From NCBI GenBank assembly GCA_004375965.1, contig SOIS01000036.1, forward strand, positions 1 to 34,605: a stretch of 34,605 bases of DNA, given 5' to 3'. The stretch is from Candidatus Cloacimonadota bacterium. Lineage in GTDB: Bacteria; Hydrothermota; E44-bin80. The notes under the pieces are model-generated. The model did not search any database, was not told the DNA's origin, and saw only the letters and a program-made list of their open reading frames with translations. A program made the translations under genes and the position numbers. This document shows, one piece after another, positions 7,885-16,037 of the stretch; within the stretch, counting starts at the first letter, position 1; each line of letters starts with the position of its first letter.

Positions 7885-8019
7885 TATCTAAGAATCGGTG
7901 ACACGGTGTATTGGAGGAACGGAGAGACAAACTGCGCACCAACCCGCACCGTCGTTGTACTCCAAAACGAAAAATCGCACCCATCCTCTCACCAAACTTG
8001 ATTCACTCCAAAAAAAATA

Positions 8020-8048
8020 TTGACTAAAGTATTCTTTTCTGATATATA
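8020..8048 (+). promoter_or_regulatory. Promoter of proS
   Basis: TTGACT (8020-8025), 17-bp spacer, TATATA (8043-8048). A perfect TATAAT at 8051-8056 is too far from this -35. The leader to TTG 8160 is about 105 nt. No T-box stem or TGG-type antiterminator bulge was found in it. The rest of the 7885-8159 gap holds short phrases of repeat character. Confidence 0.5.
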
Positions 8049-8159
8049 GATATAATTGATTTTTGAATAGAGGATAAAGAAGCTATCTTGTTTGTCCAGT
8101 TTGTCGTCTTATTCGTGGTTAATTCTATATTCGTAATTAAAGAAATATAGGAGGAGATT

Positions 8160-9878
8160 TTGCGATTAAGTAAGTATTTTTTACCAACACTTAAGGAGTT
8201 CCCAAAGGAAGCGAAGGAAATCAGTCATATATTGCTTTTGAAATCTGGTTTGATTAAACCACTGATGAGCGGCGTATACGAATACCTTCCGTTCGGATGG
8301 CGTGTAATAATGAACATACAAAAAATCATTCGTGAAGAGATGAACAGAATTGGTGGACAGGAACTTTTATTACCCGTTTTAACAAACAGGGAAATGTGGG
8401 ATGAAACAAAACGATGGGACGATTTTGGCGAAGAGATGTTTAAATTCAAGGACCGAAATGAAAGAGACATCTGTCTTGCTCCAACCCATGAAGAGATAAT
8501 AACAGATCTTGCAAGAAGGGAAATTCAATCTTATAGAGAACTACCTCAGTTGTGGTACCAGATCCAGATGAAATTCAGAGATGAACCGAGACCAAAAGGT
8601 GCTGTTCTTAGGCTAAGACAGTTTATTATGAAGGACTCTTACAGTCTGGATAGAGATTTTGATGGGCTTGATAAGAGTTTTAAGCTACATTATGAAGCAT
8701 ACAAAAGGATTTTTCATAGATGCAGGCTTGATGTAATCGTTGTGGGTGCTTCAAGTGGACTCATGGGTGGATCTAAATCTAATGAATTTATGTTCTTATC
8801 AGAGAGTGGAGAAAATGCAATTGCACTGTGTAATAAATGTGACTATGCTGCAAATGTTGAAGTTGCTACTACCAGGTTAAATCCTGTTCATGGCGAGGGT
8901 GAAAAACTTGATAAAATTCATACACCTGTTCCAGGCACTGTAGATGCTGTATCAAATCTACTAAAAAAGCCAAAAGAATTATTTATCAAGAGTCTAATTT
9001 ACATTGTTAAAGATAAGCCAGTTTTTGTCCTTGTGAGAGGTGACCATGAAGTAAATGAAGTAAAACTTGCAAATATCTTAGGTTTTGAATTCAGGGCAGC
9101 AAATTCTGAAGAAGTTAAGAAACTGACCGGTGCTGACATAGGATATATTAGCCCAATAGGTATAGATAATGTTGAGACGTATACGGATTACAACCTTAAA
9201 GGTGCAACAGGAATGATTACAGGTGCAAATAAGAATGAATATCATGTTAAGGGTGTCAATATTGAGAGGGATATGAAAGTGAAGGAGTATGTAGATATTA
9301 TAATGGTGAGAGATGGTGATTCCTGCCCCCAGTGTGAAAGTGGAACCTTAAAAATAAATAAAGCAATAGAACTCGGGCATTTGTTTAAGCTCGGCACAAA
9401 ATACTCACAATCTATGAAATGTCTTTTTACTGATAGTGACGGAACTGAAAAACCAATTGTGATGGGAAGTTACGGTATCGGAATAGAAAGGATAATGGCT
9501 TCGATAATAGACAAGCACCATGATAAAGATGGCATAATATGGCCAATCATAATTGCACCGTTCCTTATACATATAATCCCCCTCGATATGTCTAACAAAG
9601 ATGTAAGAGAAACCTCTGAAAAGATATACAACGAAATCATAAAGGAAAATATTGAGCTTATCATTGATGATAGGGATGAAAGACCTGGATACAAATTTAA
9701 GGATGCAGATCTAATAGGTATTCCAGTCCATATAATCGTGGGCGAAAGATCGCTTAAAGATGGTTTTTGTGAAGTGAAATTGAGAAGGGAAGAAAAGAAA
9801 CATAAAGTTTCACCAAAGGAGGTAATCCCTTTTGTGAAAGATTTGATCTCTCAAGAAGAAAAAAAATATGAAACCTAA
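8160..9878 (+). CDS. proS: Prolyl-tRNA synthetase, bacterial type with editing domain
   Basis: A 572-residue class II synthetase that charges tRNA-Pro. Motif 1 lies around YLPFGWRVIMNIQKIIREEM (42-61). Motif 2 is in FRDEPRPKGAVLRLRQF. Motif 3 is GSYGIGIERIMAS, followed by the anticodon-binding domain (about 470-565, with PGYKFKDADLIGIP). The INS editing domain (YbaK-like) sits between motifs 2 and 3 at about 225-395, as in the long bacterial form, so mischarged Ala-tRNA-Pro is probably hydrolysed in cis. Translation starts at TTG 8160: AGGAGG (8149-8154) is correctly placed, and no ATG lies near the N-terminus of the homology. It precedes rimP-nusA-infB, as in several bacteria, though rimP has its own promoter. 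Confidence 0.96.
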   Translation: MRLSKYFLPTLKEFPKEAKEISHILLLKSGLIKPLMSGVYEYLPFGWRVIMNIQKIIREEMNRIGGQELLLPVLTNREMWDETKRWDDFGEEMFKFKDRNERDICLAPTHEEIITDLARREIQSYRELPQLWYQIQMKFRDEPRPKGAVLRLRQFIMKDSYSLDRDFDGLDKSFKLHYEAYKRIFHRCRLDVIVVGASSGLMGGSKSNEFMFLSESGENAIALCNKCDYAANVEVATTRLNPVHGEGEKLDKIHTPVPGTVDAVSNLLKKPKELFIKSLIYIVKDKPVFVLVRGDHEVNEVKLANILGFEFRAANSEEVKKLTGADIGYISPIGIDNVETYTDYNLKGATGMITGANKNEYHVKGVNIERDMKVKEYVDIIMVRDGDSCPQCESGTLKINKAIELGHLFKLGTKYSQSMKCLFTDSDGTEKPIVMGSYGIGIERIMASIIDKHHDKDGIIWPIIIAPFLIHIIPLDMSNKDVRETSEKIYNEIIKENIELIIDDRDERPGYKFKDADLIGIPVHIIVGERSLKDGFCEVKLRREEKKHKVSPKEVIPFVKDLISQEEKKYET

Positions 9879-9949
9879 TAAAGTGCGTATTATGATTACA
9901 CAAATTACTCAGACGGTAGAAAAGAAATGGAATTTTTTAAAGAAAATCC

Positions 9950-9978
9950 TTGAAAATTATATCTTTATATGTTAAAAT
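9950..9978 (+). promoter_or_regulatory. Promoter of rimP-nusA-infB, apparently leaderless
   Basis: TTGAAA (9950-9955), 17-bp spacer, TAAAAT (9973-9978). The expected start at about 9985 is within 2-3 nt of ATG 9987, and no Shine-Dalgarno precedes the ATG, so rimP would be read from a leaderless mRNA. Confidence 0.5.
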
Positions 9979-9986
9979 AGAATATT

Positions 9987-10274
9987 ATGAAAGAGAATGT
10001 AAAAAGATTAAAAGAAGAGTTAATTAACATCGTAAAGGAAACAATTAAGGAGCAATTTGTGGAAGAAGGCATAGAACTTATTGATTTAAAATTGAAGGGT
10101 AATGAGCACAAACGACTTTTGAGGATATTCATTGATAAAAAGGGCGGTATTACCCTTGATGACTGTAAACATTTTTCCAGAGGTCTTTCGGTGATGTTAG
10201 ATGTGAAGGACCCTATAAAATCAAAATATACGCTTGAGGTTTCATCTCCAGGAAAAAAATGGAAGACATTTTAG
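9987..10274 (+). CDS. rimP: Ribosome maturation factor RimP, N-terminal domain only
   Basis: A 95-residue protein matching the N-terminal domain of RimP, which helps assemble the 30S subunit. The family core is clear in the second half: [20 protein letters not shown] (about 44-63), then LEVSSPG near the C-terminus. In normal RimP (about 150 residues) that motif is followed by LDRPL and an SH3-like C-terminal domain. Here the protein ends eight codons later at TAG 10272-10274, and nusA begins in the overlapping frame, so there is no room for the missing domain. A run of seven A's (10253-10259) lies at the break. A frameshift there would only run into NusA. Either the lineage uses a one-domain RimP or a deletion fused the region. 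It starts at ATG 9987 with no ribosome site, just after a promoter. Confidence 0.75.
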   Translation: MKENVKRLKEELINIVKETIKEQFVEEGIELIDLKLKGNEHKRLLRIFIDKKGGITLDDCKHFSRGLSVMLDVKDPIKSKYTLEVSSPGKKWKTF

Positions 10275-11554
10275 GAGGACTTCTGCCAACCTTAGAAATT
10301 TGGAATTTATTTTCTGATATAGCAAGAGAACGAGGAATTGAAAAGGGCTATGTTATAGATACCTTCGAGTCGAGTCTTGCCTCAGTTGTCAAGAAGAAGT
10401 TTGGTAAGACAGCGGAGGTTGAGATAGAAATGTCTGAGGAATCTGGTGAAATAAAGATATATAGAGTGATGACTATTGTTAGAACAGTAGAAGATAGTTC
10501 ATTCGAGATGACAAAGGAAGAGGCAAAACAATACAAAAAGAAAACAAAATTCGGAGAGAAAATAAGAATAGAATACCCCTTAGAGGAATTTGGAAGAAAT
10601 GCTATTATTCTTGTGAAACAGGTACTTTTCCAGGGAATTAGACAGAAGGAGAAGGAGATAAATTTTGAACAATTTCATGAAAAGGTTGGTGAGATTATAA
10701 ATGGAACTGTTACACAAGTTACATCTAAGGGTATTTATCTAAATCTTGGAAGGGTTGAAGCCTTTATTCCGAGAAGTGACGTAATACCAGGAGAAAGATT
10801 ATTTCAGGGTACTAGTACAAGGGCGCTCATAAAAGATGTTGAGAGAACTCCGAGAGGCCCGAGGGTCGTTCTTTCAAGAACACACCCAGCTTTTCTTAAG
10901 AAATTACTGGAGGCTGAAATACCAGAAGTCTATGAAAAAATTGTTGATATTATTGCCGTAGCAAGAGACCCAGGTAATAGATCAAAAGTAGCAGTATCTT
11001 CGAATGATGACAAGATAGATCCTGTAGGTGCTTGTGTAGGAGTCAGGGGTTCAAGGATCCAATCGATCGTTAAAGAATTGAATGGTGAAAATATTGATGT
11101 AATCCAATGGAGTGTCGACCCAGGGCTTTTCGTATCGAGAGCACTCTCTCCTGCAAAAATATATAAGACTATAATAGTGGAGGAAGAGAAAAAGATAACA
11201 GTAATAATACCTGATGATCAACTCTCTCTCGCAATTGGGAAAACTGGCGTTAATACAAGACTTGCCAATAAACTTACTGGTTGGTCAATTGATATTCTAA
11301 GTAAGGAGGAAAATAAAAAACATGTAGAGGAAACAAAGCTTGCCCAATTAACTATTAGGGATTACAAAGAATTATCAAAAGGTATAAAAACTAAATTGGA
11401 ACGAGAAGGATATTTTACATTCCAAAATCTTGAGGAACTGGAAGAGAAAGACTTAATTAAGATTTCAGGTATTGGTAAAAGTGCTGCAAAAAAAATATTG
11501 AAAGCCTATGAAAAAGTCACAAAAGAAATTGAAGAAGAAGACAAATCAGAATAA
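10259..11554 (+). CDS. nusA: Transcription termination/antitermination factor NusA
   Basis: A 431-residue RNA-polymerase-associated factor. The N-terminal polymerase-binding domain spans about 12-140 ([20 protein letters not shown] at 21-40). The S1 domain is at about 144-205, with [20 protein letters not shown]1 is at about 224-290, containing [20 protein letters not shown]2 is at about 305-350, with [14 protein letters not shown] helix-hairpin-helix C-terminal domain follows at about 370-422 ([17 protein letters not shown]). It overlaps rimP by 16 nt from ATG 10259. A start at CTG 10283, eight codons in and 4 nt after a perfect AGGAGG (10273-10278), would give a more typical N-terminus and is a serious alternative. 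Confidence 0.95.
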   Translation: MEDILGGLLPTLEIWNLFSDIARERGIEKGYVIDTFESSLASVVKKKFGKTAEVEIEMSEESGEIKIYRVMTIVRTVEDSSFEMTKEEAKQYKKKTKFGEKIRIEYPLEEFGRNAIILVKQVLFQGIRQKEKEINFEQFHEKVGEIINGTVTQVTSKGIYLNLGRVEAFIPRSDVIPGERLFQGTSTRALIKDVERTPRGPRVVLSRTHPAFLKKLLEAEIPEVYEKIVDIIAVARDPGNRSKVAVSSNDDKIDPVGACVGVRGSRIQSIVKELNGENIDVIQWSVDPGLFVSRALSPAKIYKTIIVEEEKKITVIIPDDQLSLAIGKTGVNTRLANKLTGWSIDILSKEENKKHVEETKLAQLTIRDYKELSKGIKTKLEREGYFTFQNLEELEEKDLIKISGIGKSAAKKILKAYEKVTKEIEEEDKSE

Positions 11555-11576
11555 AGCAAAAAAACAACACGCAACA

Positions 11577-13730
11577 ATGAGGGTTTATGAACTTTCCAAA
11601 GAATTAAACCTCTCGAGCAATGCCATTATTAATCTCTTAGGGGAACTCGGTTTTAAAGTTAAGAATCATATGTCATCCATTACGGTTGAAATGGTAACGG
11701 CTATTAAGGAGAAACTTGAAGCTGATAAAACACAATTAAAGGCAGAAGAGATAGAACGAAAAAAGATGATAAGAAGAAAAAAAGATGCTGCTACCATTAA
11801 ATTGAAAGAAGAAGATGAACTAGGGATAAAGAAAAGTAAGAGACGAGGAGAAGTAAAAAAGAAAAAAGAGGAAATACAAAAAAAGGTAAAAGAGACAGTT
11901 ACAAAGATGGAGGGGGTTTTAAAACCCAAAAAGATAAGAAGGAAGATTGAAAAAGCTACAACAGAGGAAATAGAAGAAGAAAAACATGTCATCAAAATCA
12001 TCGAATTCGTATCCGTTTCAGAGCTTTCAGATTTTGTTGGTTTCGATCCTACTAGTATAATTAAGAAATGCCTTGAATTGGGACTTCTTGTTACAATAAA
12101 TCAGAGACTTGATTTAGATACGATTACAATGATTTCTGATGAATATGATGTTGAGGTTGAACTTCTTCCCGAGTATGGGGCAGAAATAGAAAAAGAGGAG
12201 GAAGAAGATAAAGAAAAGCTTGAACCAAGACCTCCAATCGTTACAATAATGGGACACGTAGACCATGGAAAAACTCTACTTCTTGATAGAATTAGAGATA
12301 CAAATGTTATTGCTCAGGAAATGGGAGGTATAACCCAACATATCGGTGCATATTCGGTTTCATATAAAGATTATGTTATTACTTTCCTTGATACTCCAGG
12401 GCACCACGCTTTTACAGCAATGAGGGCACGTGGAGCCCAGGTTACAGATATGGTCGTCCTCGTTGTTGCTGCTGATGATGGAGTGATGCCCCAGACAATT
12501 GAGGCGATAGACCACGCCCGAGCTGCAAATATTCCTATAATTGTTGCAATTAACAAAATAGACCTTGATAGCGCAAACCCTGAATTAGTAAAACAACAGT
12601 TGAGTAAAAATAAAATCCTTCTTGAAGAATATGGTGGAAATATCCTTGGAGTAAACGTTTCTGCAAAAACAGGTGAGGGTATTCAAGAACTTCTTGATGC
12701 AATCATGCTTCAGTCAGAAATGATGGAACTTGAGGCGAGGAAAGAAGGTCCTGCAAAAGGTGTTGTAATTGAGGCAAAGATGGACAAAGGAAAAGGACCT
12801 GTTGCTACTGTTCTAATCCAGAAAGGAACTGTTCATATTGGTGATCCATTCGTTACAGGTATCTACAGCGGAAAGGTAAGGGCATTGATAGATGAATTTA
12901 ATGAAAGAATGGAGGTAGTAACACCTTCAAAACCTATTCAAATTATGGGACTCGATGGTTTGCCAGAAGTTGGTGACACATTTATTGTTTTTGAGAATGA
13001 ACAAAATGCAAGGGAAGTTGCACGGAAGAGACAACTTGCTAAAAGAGAACAGATGGAGAGAGGAAGATTCAGGTATAGTTTAGTTCAATTCCAGGAGGGG
13101 CTTAAGGAGGGTGAGGCTAAAGAACTAAAGATAATTATTAAAGGTGATGTTGCTGGCTCTGTTGAAGCATTAGCAGATTCTTTTAATGACCTTTCCACAG
13201 ATGAAGCAAGAATCGTTATTATTCACAAAGGAGTAGGACCAATAAATGATTCTGATATTCTACTTGCAGCAGCATCAAATGCAATTATTGTTGGATTCCA
13301 TGTTAAGGCAAATGACCAGGCGAAAGAAATGGCGAAGAAGGAAGGAGTAGAGATAAGATTTTACGATATAATCTTTGAAGCAATATCAGACATTAAACTT
13401 GCGCTTTCAGGACTTCTTGAACCTGAATATGAGGAAGAAATTATTGGCATTGCAGAGGTGAAACAGGTCTTTAACATTCCTTCTATAGGAATAATTGCTG
13501 GTTCTTTTATTGTCAGAGGAAAGATTATTGTAACAGAAAATGCCAGGGTAAAGAGAAATGGTGATGTTATATATGAGGATAAAATTACCTCATTAAGAAG
13601 ATTTACGGAAGATGTAAATGAAGTAGAAATGGGATTGGAGTGTGGCATTGGTATCGAAGGAATTAAAGATATAAAAGAAAATGATATAATTGAAGTATAC
13701 AGAATTATAGAGATAGAAAGAAAATTGTAA
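11577..13730 (+). CDS. infB: Translation initiation factor IF-2
   Basis: A 717-residue GTPase that places fMet-tRNA on the 30S subunit. An IF2_N domain opens the protein (MRVYELSKELNLSS), followed by a Lys/Glu-rich linker at about 50-140 and a second IF2_N-like domain at about 141-195. The G domain follows: GHVDHGKT (226-233), then GGITQHIG, DTPGHHAF, NKID and SAKTGEG. Domains II-IV end at about 715. ATG 11577 gives the classic MRVYEL start, 22 nt after nusA stops, although it lacks a Shine-Dalgarno. The frame is open from ATG 11508 inside nusA, which would add a Lys-rich 23-residue lead. Confidence 0.97.
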   Translation: MRVYELSKELNLSSNAIINLLGELGFKVKNHMSSITVEMVTAIKEKLEADKTQLKAEEIERKKMIRRKKDAATIKLKEEDELGIKKSKRRGEVKKKKEEIQKKVKETVTKMEGVLKPKKIRRKIEKATTEEIEEEKHVIKIIEFVSVSELSDFVGFDPTSIIKKCLELGLLVTINQRLDLDTITMISDEYDVEVELLPEYGAEIEKEEEEDKEKLEPRPPIVTIMGHVDHGKTLLLDRIRDTNVIAQEMGGITQHIGAYSVSYKDYVITFLDTPGHHAFTAMRARGAQVTDMVVLVVAADDGVMPQTIEAIDHARAANIPIIVAINKIDLDSANPELVKQQLSKNKILLEEYGGNILGVNVSAKTGEGIQELLDAIMLQSEMMELEARKEGPAKGVVIEAKMDKGKGPVATVLIQKGTVHIGDPFVTGIYSGKVRALIDEFNERMEVVTPSKPIQIMGLDGLPEVGDTFIVFENEQNAREVARKRQLAKREQMERGRFRYSLVQFQEGLKEGEAKELKIIIKGDVAGSVEALADSFNDLSTDEARIVIIHKGVGPINDSDILLAAASNAIIVGFHVKANDQAKEMAKKEGVEIRFYDIIFEAISDIKLALSGLLEPEYEEEIIGIAEVKQVFNIPSIGIIAGSFIVRGKIIVTENARVKRNGDVIYEDKITSLRRFTEDVNEVEMGLECGIGIEGIKDIKENDIIEVYRIIEIERKL

Positions 13731-13773
13731 AACAAATCAAGCCACATATTCCATTATATTAAGATATAACGTG

Positions 13774-14055
13774 ATGAGGATTGGAAACTGTATCATTGAG
13801 ATTTATATACATGACTCTTCTTCCCTTAAAGATAAAAGAAGTGTAGTAAAAGGACTAAAGAATAGAATTAGAAACAAATTCAATGTATCTGTATCTGAGA
13901 TAGATAGGAACAACAACCATAAAATCTCTGTTCTTGCTGTTGTAACAGTTTCGAACGATGGAAAGCATGTTGATAAATTACTCTCTTCTGTTGTAAAATT
14001 TATGGAGAAACAAAGACAGTTTAATGTTGTTAACTATAAAACTGAGATACTGTGA
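13774..14055 (+). CDS. ylxP: DUF503 family protein (YlxP-like)
   Basis: A 93-residue protein with the DUF503 core SLKDKRSVVKGLKNRIRNKF (about 16-35), followed by VSEID. The family regularly lies between infB and rbfA, as here, and is thought to assist ribosome assembly; its biochemistry is unclear. ATG 13774 is preferred over the adjoining GTG 13771; neither has a strong ribosome site. The end overlaps rbfA by 4 nt (GTGA), so the two are translationally coupled. Confidence 0.88.
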   Translation: MRIGNCIIEIYIHDSSSLKDKRSVVKGLKNRIRNKFNVSVSEIDRNNNHKISVLAVVTVSNDGKHVDKLLSSVVKFMEKQRQFNVVNYKTEIL

Positions 14056-14348
14056 TATCATTTCATCAGAGAAGGATCGAGGAAGAAATTAAGAAAGAAG
14101 TTTCTAGAATTATTGTCCAGGAACTTGCTGACCCAAGGATTGGGTTTGTTACAATTTCCAGAGTTTCTTTAACCAAGGATCTCCATTCTGCAAGGGTATT
14201 TATTACAATTCTTAATAGTGGAAAGAGTAGTCTCACTCTTCTCATTCTTAATAACGCAAAAAAATACATAAGATGGCTTCTTGCAAAAAGAATCAGGGTT
14301 CGCAGTGTTCCTGAACTCCATTTTTACATTGAAGGAAACCAATTTTGA
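14052..14348 (+). CDS. rbfA: Ribosome-binding factor A, short C-terminus
   Basis: A 98-residue KH-fold protein that binds 30S precursors. It shows the family pattern RRIEEEIKKEVSRII (7-21), ELADPRIGFVTISRVSL (24-40), SARVFITI, and the last core strand VPELHFYIEG. Most RbfA proteins continue another 15-25 residues past PELHF with a helical tail; here the stop comes six codons later. The KH core therefore looks complete, but the tail is absent. It starts at GTG 14052 within the preceding stop region. Confidence 0.88.
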   Translation: MISFHQRRIEEEIKKEVSRIIVQELADPRIGFVTISRVSLTKDLHSARVFITILNSGKSSLTLLILNNAKKYIRWLLAKRIRVRSVPELHFYIEGNQF

Positions 14349-14670
14349 CGGCGAAAATATTCCCCCACCAAAATACTGATGCTGGCGTGGGGTTAAACCA
14401 CAGAGATTATGTTTAAAAACATAATTATCAAGGATTGAAAGAGAATTTAAGAGGTGATAAATTAAAAACTAAAAAACGAAATTAGGAAAATGGAAAAATG
14501 CTCTTAACATACGAAAATACGAAAATCAAAAATGAGCCTATCAGTATGAATTTTCTAATTTCTCGATTTCGGGTTTATCAATTGCCCTATCTCTTAAAAT
14601 CCCTGTTGATATTAAATTTAATCCCCAGTGAACTCCCTTTTAACACTGTGGTTTATTACATTAATTCCCT
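14349..14670. other. 322-bp gap without a credible gene
   Basis: It contains CCCCCAC and GTGGGG in opposite orientation (near 14364 and 14389), a 9-bp AT palindrome at 14406-14425, and two tracts of the TTCCTAATTTC type (reverse complement near 14479-14500, direct at 14551-14567). An ORF of 63 codons at 14498-14689 has repeat-like composition and runs into nrnA in another frame. No clear promoter for nrnA was found. Confidence 0.4.
14406..14425. repeat. AT-rich palindrome
   Basis: ATTATGTTT and AAACATAAT separated by AA, a 9-bp perfect inverted repeat in the rbfA-nrnA gap. It could be an operator or chance in AT-rich DNA. Confidence 0.3.
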
Positions 14671-15651
14671 ATGCTATTCCAAGATATAAACAATTTTATT
14701 AATGAAAATCAGAGTTTCCTTATTACATCCCATATAGAACCTGATGGGGATGCAATTGGTTCAGAGCTATCTATGGCAATCCAGCTTGAGAAGATGTCGA
14801 AAAGGGTCTTCATTATCAATCCTGAACCTGTTCCAAAAAGATATCGTTTTCTTCGCAGATGGAAGGATATAGAAATTAAAAAACCACGCCAAAATATTAG
14901 AATAGACGCATCCATCTTTCTTGATGTGGGAAACACTAAGAGGGTATCCTGGATATTTGATTTTGTAAAGAAGAAAGGTATTCCCATCCTTAATATTGAT
15001 CATCACGTAAGTAATAGTTTGTATGGGGATATTAACTATGTTGATAAAGAAGCATCTTCTACATCTGAGTGTATTTTTGATATTTTCAAAGCATTGGGTA
15101 TTAAATTAAATGGAGAGATCTGTGAATGTATAGCAACTGGTATTATAACAGATACCGGAAGGTTTAGTTTCAAAAATACCTCAGAAAAGACATTCCGTGT
15201 CTGTGCTGAACTATCCTGTTGTGGTGTAGATTTCTCTTCTCTCTCGAATTACATCTATAACAAGAGGTCTATTGAATCAATACGATTGCTCTCTTTCGTT
15301 CTTTCTACAATTAAAGTAATCGAAGGAATTGCCTTTGTACAGTTAACTCAAAGAATGATAAAAGAATCCGGAGCAGGCGAAGAAGAAAGCGAAGGTTTTG
15401 TAAACTATGTTTTAGCTATCGGTGACATTAAATCAGCGGTCTTTTTCAGAGAGAAATCGAATGGAGAAATAAGGGTCAGTCTCAGATCAAAAGACGAAAC
15501 TATTAATGTAAACAGGATCGCTTCTATATTTAATGGCGGTGGACATAGTCAGGCAGCTGGTTTTCGCTCATTCAAAAGTATGAAGGAACTTGAGTTAGAA
15601 ATACTAATCGCATTTCAAAATATAGAAACGAAAAGAGATTGCTCATATTGA
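14671..15651 (+). CDS. nrnA: DHH/DHHA1 phosphoesterase, NrnA-like oligoribonuclease / pAp phosphatase
   Basis: A 326-residue member of the DHH family. Metal-site motifs are in order: SHIEPDGDAIGS (20-31, with His21, Asp25, Asp27), FLDVGNTKR, NIDHHVSN (the DHH motif), and GIITDTGRF. The C-terminal DHHA1 substrate-binding domain ends with FNGGGHSQAAGF. NrnA degrades nano-RNAs of two to five nucleotides, and many members also dephosphorylate pAp; some family members cleave cyclic dinucleotides or pGpG. The last point matters because a GGDEF protein lies downstream in this window. It follows rbfA as in Firmicutes-like gene orders. ATG 14671 lacks a clear ribosome site. Confidence 0.9.
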   Translation: MLFQDINNFINENQSFLITSHIEPDGDAIGSELSMAIQLEKMSKRVFIINPEPVPKRYRFLRRWKDIEIKKPRQNIRIDASIFLDVGNTKRVSWIFDFVKKKGIPILNIDHHVSNSLYGDINYVDKEASSTSECIFDIFKALGIKLNGEICECIATGIITDTGRFSFKNTSEKTFRVCAELSCCGVDFSSLSNYIYNKRSIESIRLLSFVLSTIKVIEGIAFVQLTQRMIKESGAGEEESEGFVNYVLAIGDIKSAVFFREKSNGEIRVSLRSKDETINVNRIASIFNGGGHSQAAGFRSFKSMKELELEILIAFQNIETKRDCSY

Positions 15652-15926
15652 TTTTAAAGAATGCTACAAAATATAAAAATGATAACAAAAAAATGATTAA
15701 GCCAAAAAAAAAGTTTCCATCCAAGATAACCCCACTAAACTAAACTCACTCTATATATTGGGAGAAAGATATTCAGACGAGCACATTTTTAAGATTAGAA
15801 GTAAGACAACAGTGTTTAAATGTCGAAACGTTCCTAATTTCTAAATATTAAATAACTTAATAACAATGTTTATGCAATTTACTCCCAAGGAGATAAGTTG
15901 AGTAAGGATAATCTAAAATTTTTTGG
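15652..15926. other. Gene-free AT-rich spacer
   Basis: The nrnA-TPR gap totals 386 bp. It holds A-runs, one TTCCTAATTTC tract near 15831 and a promoter at its right end. I see no hairpin followed by T's and no small gene. Confidence 0.4.
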
Positions 15927-15955
15927 TTGACAAATCTATATTTCTATTTTATTAT
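15927..15955 (+). promoter_or_regulatory. Strong promoter of the TPR/cyclase gene cluster
   Basis: A perfect TTGACA (15927-15932), an exact 17-bp spacer and TATTAT (15950-15955). It leaves a leader of about 76 nt before ATG 16038. It is one of the two best consensus promoters in the window. Confidence 0.65.
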
Positions 15956-16037
15956 ATTTTCAAGAGAGACTCAGTTGCTTTAATCAATGTCTGAAGTGGA
16001 ATTGTAGGACTTCAAGAGTCAATTAAAAGGATATATT

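Noticed and set aside
7885-7980. Possible MITE around GGTGACACGG and TACTCCAAAACG
   Set aside because: The arms match only over a few bases (TTGGAG/CTCCAA); not enough for an inverted-repeat element.
8049-8159. T-box leader in front of proS
   Set aside because: No T-box consensus, specifier loop or antiterminator bulge was found in the ~105-nt leader.
13361-13747. 128-residue minus-strand open frame
   Set aside because: Antisense shadow of the IF-2 C-terminal domains.
14498-14689. 63-residue open frame before nrnA
   Set aside because: Repeat-like AT-rich composition, no ribosome site, overlaps nrnA in another frame, resembles no protein.
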